NCBI GenBank assembly: GCA_030950875.1
Contig: JAUZQS010000239.1
Span: 1 to 5,586, forward strand
DNA length: 5,586 nucleotides
Reading direction: 5' to 3'
Source of the DNA: Mariprofundaceae bacterium
GTDB lineage: Bacteria; Pseudomonadota; Zetaproteobacteria; Mariprofundales; Mariprofundaceae
The notes below the pieces were generated by a model. That model was not told the origin of the DNA. It did not search any database and saw only the letters and a program-made list of their open reading frames with translations. Shown here one piece after another: positions 1 through 5,586 of the stretch; position 1 is the stretch's first letter; each line of letters begins with the position of its first letter. Position numbers and translations under genes: made by a program.

Positions 1-1670
1 CGCGCGCCGAGCACTACAAACACGGCCGTTCCAGTCATTGAAAATGAGCCTTTGGTGACTTTACCGATATGTACAAACAAGTCAGATAATACTTTCTTGG
101 TATCTGTGACAACAAACTCAGCATCTTTGGTCTTAATAAGACCCGTATCCCCTGCCTGACCACCAGACTCAGCATAAAAAGGTGTTTGATTCGCAACAAT
201 CCAAGCTTCATCGCCCTCATGGATCACCTCAACGGCTTTATCACCCTGAATAAATGCTAAAAGAGCGCCTTCAGCATTAAGTGTGGAATAACCCAAAAAA
301 TCGGTCGCGCCATGTTGCTCACGAACCTCAAACACAGCCTTTGGCAATGCGGCTTCACCAGAGCCACCCCATGCAGCGCGAGCTCTCGTGCGTTGCTCTT
401 CCATACAAACTTCAAAACCAGCCATATCCAAATGAATATCTTGGCCTTTAAGAATGTCGGCCGTTAAATCGGTAGGAAAACCAAATGTATCGTAAAGCGT
501 AAACAGTGTTTGGCCAGGAATCGTGCCACCCTGCCCAGCATCTGCCACGGCTTGCTCAACAAGCTTCAAACCTTTATCCAAGGTTTTGATAAAACGCTCT
601 TCTTCAATGCGAATCACCTGCTTGATATTACCTTGATGCTCTTTTAATTCCTCAAAGTGATCGCCCATTTCAGATACCAGTGCATCCACCAGTTTGTACA
701 AAAATGCTTCCTTCATACCCAATAAACGACCATGGCGACAAGCACGGCGAAGGATGCGGCGCAACACAAAACCTCGCCCTTCATTGGATGGCAATACACC
801 GTCAGCCAAAAGAAAAGAAACAGAACGTAAATGATCCGCCAAGACACGCAGTGAAACATCCTGCTCTTTGTTCGCCCCAAGTTTTACACCTGTAACATTA
901 CATGCGGCGGCAATCAAATGTTGGAATAAATCAATATTGTAGTTGTCGTGGGTACCTTGCAGTACAGCCGCAACACGCTCCAAACCCATGCCTGTATCAA
1001 CCGAAGGCTTGGGCAATGGGTTTAAATTCCCTTCTTCATCACGGTCATATTGCATGAAAACCAAGTTCCATATTTCCACATAACGATCGCCATCTTCATC
1101 ATCTGTACCCGGAGGCCCACCCCAAACATCAGCACCATGATCAAAGAATATTTCCGAACAAGGTCCACAAGGCCCTGTATCACCCATACTCCAAAAATTA
1201 TCTTTGGCACCAATGCGGGCGATTCTATCTTCTGATATGCCAATACCTTTTGTCCACAAATCATACGTTTCGTCATCATCTTCAAAGACAGTCACAAATA
1301 AGCGGTTGGGATCGAGTTTAAGCTCAACGGTTAAAAATTCCCAAGCATGTTCAATAGCTTCTTTTTTGAAATAGTCACCAAAGGAAAAGTTACCCAGCAT
1401 TTCAAAAAACGTATGATGACGCGCTGTATGCCCAACATTTTCGAGGTCGTTATGTTTGCCGCCAGCACGCACACATTTTTGACTTGATGTTGCAGTTTTA
1501 TAAGAGCGTGTTTCATCGCCCAAAAACACATGCTTAAACGGAACCATGCCAGCATTGGTAAACATCAAGGTTGGATCACCATGCGGAACCAATGAGCTAG
1601 ATTCCACAACCTCATGCCCTTTAGCCTCAAAGAACGCTAAAAATTTCTGACGAATCTCAGATGTTTTCAT
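1..1670 (-). CDS. alaS: Alanine--tRNA ligase, N-terminal part (3' end beyond window)
   Basis: Alanyl-tRNA synthetase activates alanine with ATP and loads it on tRNA-Ala in the cytoplasm; it also hydrolyses mischarged Ser/Gly-tRNA. I translated all ~556 codons from the ATG at 1670 to the left edge and found one uninterrupted frame. Visible class II features: [10 protein letters not shown] near residues 37-46; [13 protein letters not shown] near 65-77; motif 2 region [20 protein letters not shown] near 83-102; GPCGPCSE near 166-173; motif 3 region [15 protein letters not shown] near 224-238; and the arginine-rich segment [18 protein letters not shown] near 297-314. The start of the editing domain is marked by [13 protein letters not shown] near 498-510. 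The family is usually about 870-880 residues, so the editing HxxxH site and C-terminal domain lie outside the window. The start is fixed by the family-typical [19 protein letters not shown] opening and a GAGGA site 7 bases upstream. It lies 18 bases after recX on the same strand and is probably co-transcribed with it. Confidence 0.97.
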   Translation of the reverse strand, partial: MKTSEIRQKFLAFFEAKGHEVVESSSLVPHGDPTLMFTNAGMVPFKHVFLGDETRSYKTATSSQKCVRAGGKHNDLENVGHTARHHTFFEMLGNFSFGDYFKKEAIEHAWEFLTVELKLDPNRLFVTVFEDDDETYDLWTKGIGISEDRIARIGAKDNFWSMGDTGPCGPCSEIFFDHGADVWGGPPGTDDEDGDRYVEIWNLVFMQYDRDEEGNLNPLPKPSVDTGMGLERVAAVLQGTHDNYNIDLFQHLIAAACNVTGVKLGANKEQDVSLRVLADHLRSVSFLLADGVLPSNEGRGFVLRRILRRACRHGRLLGMKEAFLYKLVDALVSEMGDHFEELKEHQGNIKQVIRIEEERFIKTLDKGLKLVEQAVADAGQGGTIPGQTLFTLYDTFGFPTDLTADILKGQDIHLDMAGFEVCMEEQRTRARAAWGGSGEAALPKAVFEVREQHGATDFLGYSTLNAEGALLAFIQGDKAVEVIHEGDEAWIVANQTPFYAESGGQAGDTGLIKTKDAEFVVTDTKKVLSDLFVHIGKVTKGSFSMTGTAVFVVLGA

Positions 1671-1677
1671 GCTTTAA

Positions 1678-1682
1678 TCCTC
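1678..1682 (-). promoter_or_regulatory. alaS ribosome binding site
   Basis: On the minus strand the sequence reads GAGGA, then 7 bases, then the alaS ATG. This is a good Shine-Dalgarno match at normal spacing. It lies inside the 18-base recX-alaS gap, so alaS can initiate independently. The gap itself has no room for a full promoter or terminator. Confidence 0.75.
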
Positions 1683-1688
1683 ATGCCT

Positions 1689-2159
1689 TCAAATGTCCGT
1701 ATTCTCTTGATTTAATGCCTGCAAAATGGTTGCAGCATCAAAGCCTTTGTTTCTCAAATAACGCGCTTGACGCTGCCAAACACGCTGATCATATCGCCAC
1801 TGTTGTTGTGGGTCACGTTTGTTCAATATACCCAAGCAAGACTGCAAAGCATTGTAATCACCTTCCGCTTCTTCAACTGCTATTTGCAAGGCTGTTTCAT
1901 CCACACCTTTTTGCCGCGCTTTTTCTGCTGCAAACCAAAGCGCTTCACCTTTGCCCAAGCGATAACGTAAAAAAGCTTCGGCATAACGCGCTTCACTTAA
2001 GGAACCATATTGTTTTAACAGATCAACCACCGAATCTATGGCAATCTCATCACAGTCACGTTGCAATAATTTATTGCGAAGCTCCACCTCACAATGTTCA
2101 CGCATGGTCAATAATCGCAGGGCTATGCTATAGACTTCCTGCACATCCTGCCGAAACAC
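1689..2159 (-). CDS. recX: Regulatory protein RecX (RecA modulator)
   Basis: RecX binds RecA filaments and usually inhibits or disassembles them, limiting recombination and the SOS response; it acts in the cytoplasm on RecA-DNA. The protein is 156 residues, a normal size for the family, and helical. Family-like segments in order: ALRLLTMREHCEVELRNKLL (about 13-32), the first helical repeat with its R-x-x-x-x-E-L-x-x-K-L pattern; YGSLSEARYAEAFLRYRLGKG (about 51-71), matching the usual Y-L-D-x-R-F/Y-A pattern; KARQKGVDE (about 80-88); and RQARYLRNKGFDAATILQAL (130-149), the typical final arginine-rich repeat. The start codon is GTG, 2 bases after the recA stop, with only a weak AGAAG element upstream. 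This start keeps the full first helix; the in-frame ATG at residue 19 would cut it. The identification rests on this pattern together with position directly behind recA and before alaS. Confidence 0.92.
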   Translation of the reverse strand: MFRQDVQEVYSIALRLLTMREHCEVELRNKLLQRDCDEIAIDSVVDLLKQYGSLSEARYAEAFLRYRLGKGEALWFAAEKARQKGVDETALQIAVEEAEGDYNALQSCLGILNKRDPQQQWRYDQRVWQRQARYLRNKGFDAATILQALNQENTDI

Positions 2160-2161
2160 GC

Positions 2162-3175
2162 TTAAGCTTCTACTTCTGCACCTTGTCCATCACTCAGGCC
2201 CAAATCAACACGAACTTTCCCTTCAATCTCTTCCAACATATCTGGATTATCTTTCAAAAATTGAATGGCATTATCACGCCCTTGCCCGATGCGTTCTGTA
2301 CCTGCTGCATACCAAGCACCGCTCTTTTTAATATGTCCAAACTCAACACCCATATCAACAACTTCACCAACATGCGATATGCCTTCACCATACATAATGG
2401 AGAACAATGCTAACTTAAATGGTGGTGCCATTTTGTTTTTTACAACCTTGACCTTGGTTGAGTTACCCAAAATTTCGTCACCTTTCTTGATAGAACCTGT
2501 ACGACGCACATCCAAGCGAATAGAAGCATAAAACTTCAGTGCATTACCACCCGTTGTAGTTTCTGGGTTGCCAAACATCACACCAATTTTCATACGAATC
2601 TGGTTGATGAAAACAATCGTTGTTTTCGAGCGTGAAATCGAGCCTGTTAATTTACGTAAAGCTTGCGACATTAAACGTGCCTGCAAACCCATATGTGAAT
2701 CACCCATGTTACCTTCAAGCTCTGCCTTTGGCGTCAATGCAGCCACCGAATCCACGACAATAATATCCAACGCACCCGAACGTGTTAACATATCTACGAC
2801 TTCAAGAGCCTGTTCGCCACAATCTGGCTGTGAGAGCAATAAATCATCGACATTGACACCTAATTTTTCAGCATAAAGCGGATCAAGCGCATGTTCAGCA
2901 TCTACAAAGGCAGCTTTGCCACCCAGTTTTTGAGCTTCTGCTATAGCATGCAATGCCAATGTTGTTTTACCTGAGCTTTCTGGGCCATAGATTTCAACAA
3001 TGCGACCACGCGGATAACCTGCGATACCCAGCGCCGCATCCAATGCCAATGAACCAGATGGAATGACATCAATAGCAACGCGTGCTTGATCGCCCATACG
3101 CATGATGGTGCCTTTACCAAACTGACGCTCAATCTGCGCTAATGCAGTATCCAGTGCTTTATCTTTATCCGACAT
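2162..3175 (-). CDS. recA: Recombinase RecA
   Basis: RecA is the ATP-dependent strand-exchange protein that forms filaments on single-stranded DNA; it drives homologous recombination and activates LexA self-cleavage in the SOS response. The 337-residue protein is complete. Visible landmarks: N-terminal polymerisation helix with [19 protein letters not shown] (11-29); Walker A GPESSGKT (64-71); catalytic glutamate in VDAEHALD (E94); Walker [11 protein letters not shown] (138-147); L1 region around [14 protein letters not shown] (154-167); L2 loop from [20 protein letters not shown] (191-210) with the tip Phe at 201; the RecA signature [11 protein letters not shown] (212-222); and KVVKNK (243-248). 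The C-terminal tail is short and only mildly acidic compared with the 352-residue E. coli protein. Residue 119 is Cys in SQPDCGEQ, where SQPDTGEQ is usual. The ATG follows GGAGGG closely. recX begins 2 bases after the stop. Confidence 0.99.
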   Translation of the reverse strand: MSDKDKALDTALAQIERQFGKGTIMRMGDQARVAIDVIPSGSLALDAALGIAGYPRGRIVEIYGPESSGKTTLALHAIAEAQKLGGKAAFVDAEHALDPLYAEKLGVNVDDLLLSQPDCGEQALEVVDMLTRSGALDIIVVDSVAALTPKAELEGNMGDSHMGLQARLMSQALRKLTGSISRSKTTIVFINQIRMKIGVMFGNPETTTGGNALKFYASIRLDVRRTGSIKKGDEILGNSTKVKVVKNKMAPPFKLALFSIMYGEGISHVGEVVDMGVEFGHIKKSGAWYAAGTERIGQGRDNAIQFLKDNPDMLEEIEGKVRVDLGLSDGQGAEVEA

Positions 3176-3178
3176 ATT

Positions 3179-3184
3179 CCCTCC
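3179..3184 (-). promoter_or_regulatory. recA ribosome binding site
   Basis: On the minus strand GGAGGG stands 3 bases before the recA ATG (core GGAGG with 4 bases). It is a strong match to the anti-Shine-Dalgarno sequence, with spacing slightly tighter than the common 5-8 bases. No competing in-frame start fits the conserved RecA N-terminus better, so it supports the start at 3175. Confidence 0.75.
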
Positions 3185-3228
3185 AACGTTGCTGAATCCA
3201 AATCAGTTCCGTCAATCATCCTGCTTCA

Positions 3229-3234
3229 ATATTA
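3229..3234 (-). promoter_or_regulatory. Possible recA promoter -10 element
   Basis: The minus strand reads TAATAT here, a reasonable -10 hexamer about 54 bases before the recA ATG. The hexamer at 17-base spacing upstream (CGTTCG) is a poor -35 match. An alternative weak pair is TTGTTG (3278-3283) with TACCGT (3255-3260) at a 17-base spacer, which would place the GGTA-N8-TACC repeat over the spacer and -10. Neither is convincing. Promoter activity somewhere in this gap is expected for recA, but the exact site is not settled by sequence. Confidence 0.25.
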
Positions 3235-3256
3235 CCCTACTTAAAGCTTTGCGAAC

Positions 3257-3272
3257 GGTAGCAGTCTGTACC
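3257..3272. promoter_or_regulatory. Candidate operator upstream of recA (GGTA-N8-TACC), possibly LexA
   Basis: A 16-base element with inverted arms GGTA and TACC separated by 8 bases lies 81-97 bases upstream of the recA start. It has the same 4-8-4 geometry as the E. coli LexA box CTGT-N8-ACAG but different arm sequence. No canonical CTGT-N8-ACAG box, GTTC-N7-GTTC box or GAAC-N4-GTTC box was seen in the 170-base gap. recA genes are commonly under LexA control and LexA boxes vary between bacterial classes, so an SOS operator is a reasonable inference. A four-base inverted match could also be chance. Confidence 0.3.
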
Positions 3273-3290
3273 ACCCACAACAACGGGTAC
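3268..3290. repeat. Short inverted repeat GTACC-N13-GGTAC
   Basis: Two perfect 5-base arms, GTACC (3268-3272) and GGTAC (3286-3290), flank 13 bases. The left arm overlaps the right arm of the GGTA-N8-TACC element, so three related half-sites lie within 34 bases (centres about 3259, 3270 and 3288). It could be part of a multi-site operator, a weak RNA hairpin in the leader, or chance. Nothing in the sequence decides between these. Confidence 0.3.
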
Positions 3291-3294
3291 TTTC

Positions 3295-3318
3295 ACAAAG
3301 GCATTACGTTGCCTATGT
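3295..3318 (-). terminator. Hairpin downstream of idh; terminator role doubtful
   Basis: In the minus-strand direction, beginning 28 bases after the idh stop, arms ACA-T-AGGCA and TGCCT-T-TGT can pair: 5 base pairs, one T-T mismatch and 3 more pairs, with a 6-base loop (ACGTAA). The position between idh and recA suits a transcript end. However, no run of T follows on the minus strand, so it is not a standard intrinsic terminator. It may only stabilise the 3' end of the idh message, or have no role. Confidence 0.3.
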
Positions 3319-3345
3319 TCTCCGCTGTAATTGCTTTGTTTTATA

Positions 3346-5586
<2,241 letters not shown>

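Noticed and set aside
1..1670. Possible frameshift in alaS, as no complete open frame is bounded within the window
   Set aside because: Codon-by-codon translation from 1670 to the left edge gave one continuous AlaS reading with all expected motifs; the gene is only cut by the window edge.
1667..1684. A 5-codon frame ATG...TGA in the recX-alaS gap whose stop overlaps the alaS ATG (ATGA)
   Set aside because: It has no ribosome binding site of its own; the GAGGA that would serve alaS lies inside it. Such tiny overlaps arise easily by chance.
1661..2413. A 250-codon open frame on the plus strand opposite recX and the end of recA
   Set aside because: Its translation is rich in His and Cys with no recognisable domain. 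It lies entirely antisense to recX, recA and the alaS start, all of which are clear family members, so it is a shadow frame.
3243..3250. AAAGCTTT palindrome in the recA upstream gap
   Set aside because: An 8-base AT-rich palindrome is expected by chance, and there is no second copy in the gap to suggest a binding site.
3189..3345. Small open frames on the plus strand across the idh-recA gap
   Set aside because: They show no convincing ribosome binding site, domain or conserved pattern, and they extend into the antisense of idh.

Overview
The window is a stretch of ordinary bacterial chromosome with four protein genes, all on the minus strand. In transcription order (right to left) they are a monomeric NADP-dependent isocitrate dehydrogenase (idh/icd type II), recA, recX and the 5' two-thirds of alaS, which runs off the left edge. 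The recA-recX-alaS order is common in Proteobacteria. The RecA sequence and the 742-residue monomeric IDH also fit a proteobacterium. The RecA C-terminal half does not look like that of an enteric gammaproteobacterium. A zetaproteobacterium or other deep-branching, moderately AT-leaning lineage is possible, but this is only a weak impression that cannot be proved from this sequence.

Layout: positions 1-1670 hold alaS (N-terminal ~556 codons, open to the left edge). Positions 1671-1688 are an 18-base gap carrying the alaS ribosome binding site. Positions 1689-2159 hold recX, starting at GTG only 2 bases after the recA stop. Positions 2162-3175 hold recA. Positions 3176-3345 are the only sizeable non-coding region (170 bases); it contains the recA ribosome binding site, candidate promoter elements, a small set of GGTAC/GTACC-type inverted repeats that could be a LexA-like operator, and a short hairpin after idh. 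Positions 3346-5574 hold the complete isocitrate dehydrogenase, with its ribosome binding site at the right edge.

Functionally, recA and recX are a recombinase and its modulator and look translationally linked. alaS follows closely enough to share their transcript. The isocitrate dehydrogenase is a stand-alone TCA-cycle/NADPH-producing enzyme that happens to lie upstream, separated by the probable recA control region. No tRNA, rRNA, CRISPR array, insertion sequence, prophage gene or broken gene was seen, and the plus strand carries no credible gene. I found no sign of a new multi-gene system. The most interesting part is the recA upstream region.
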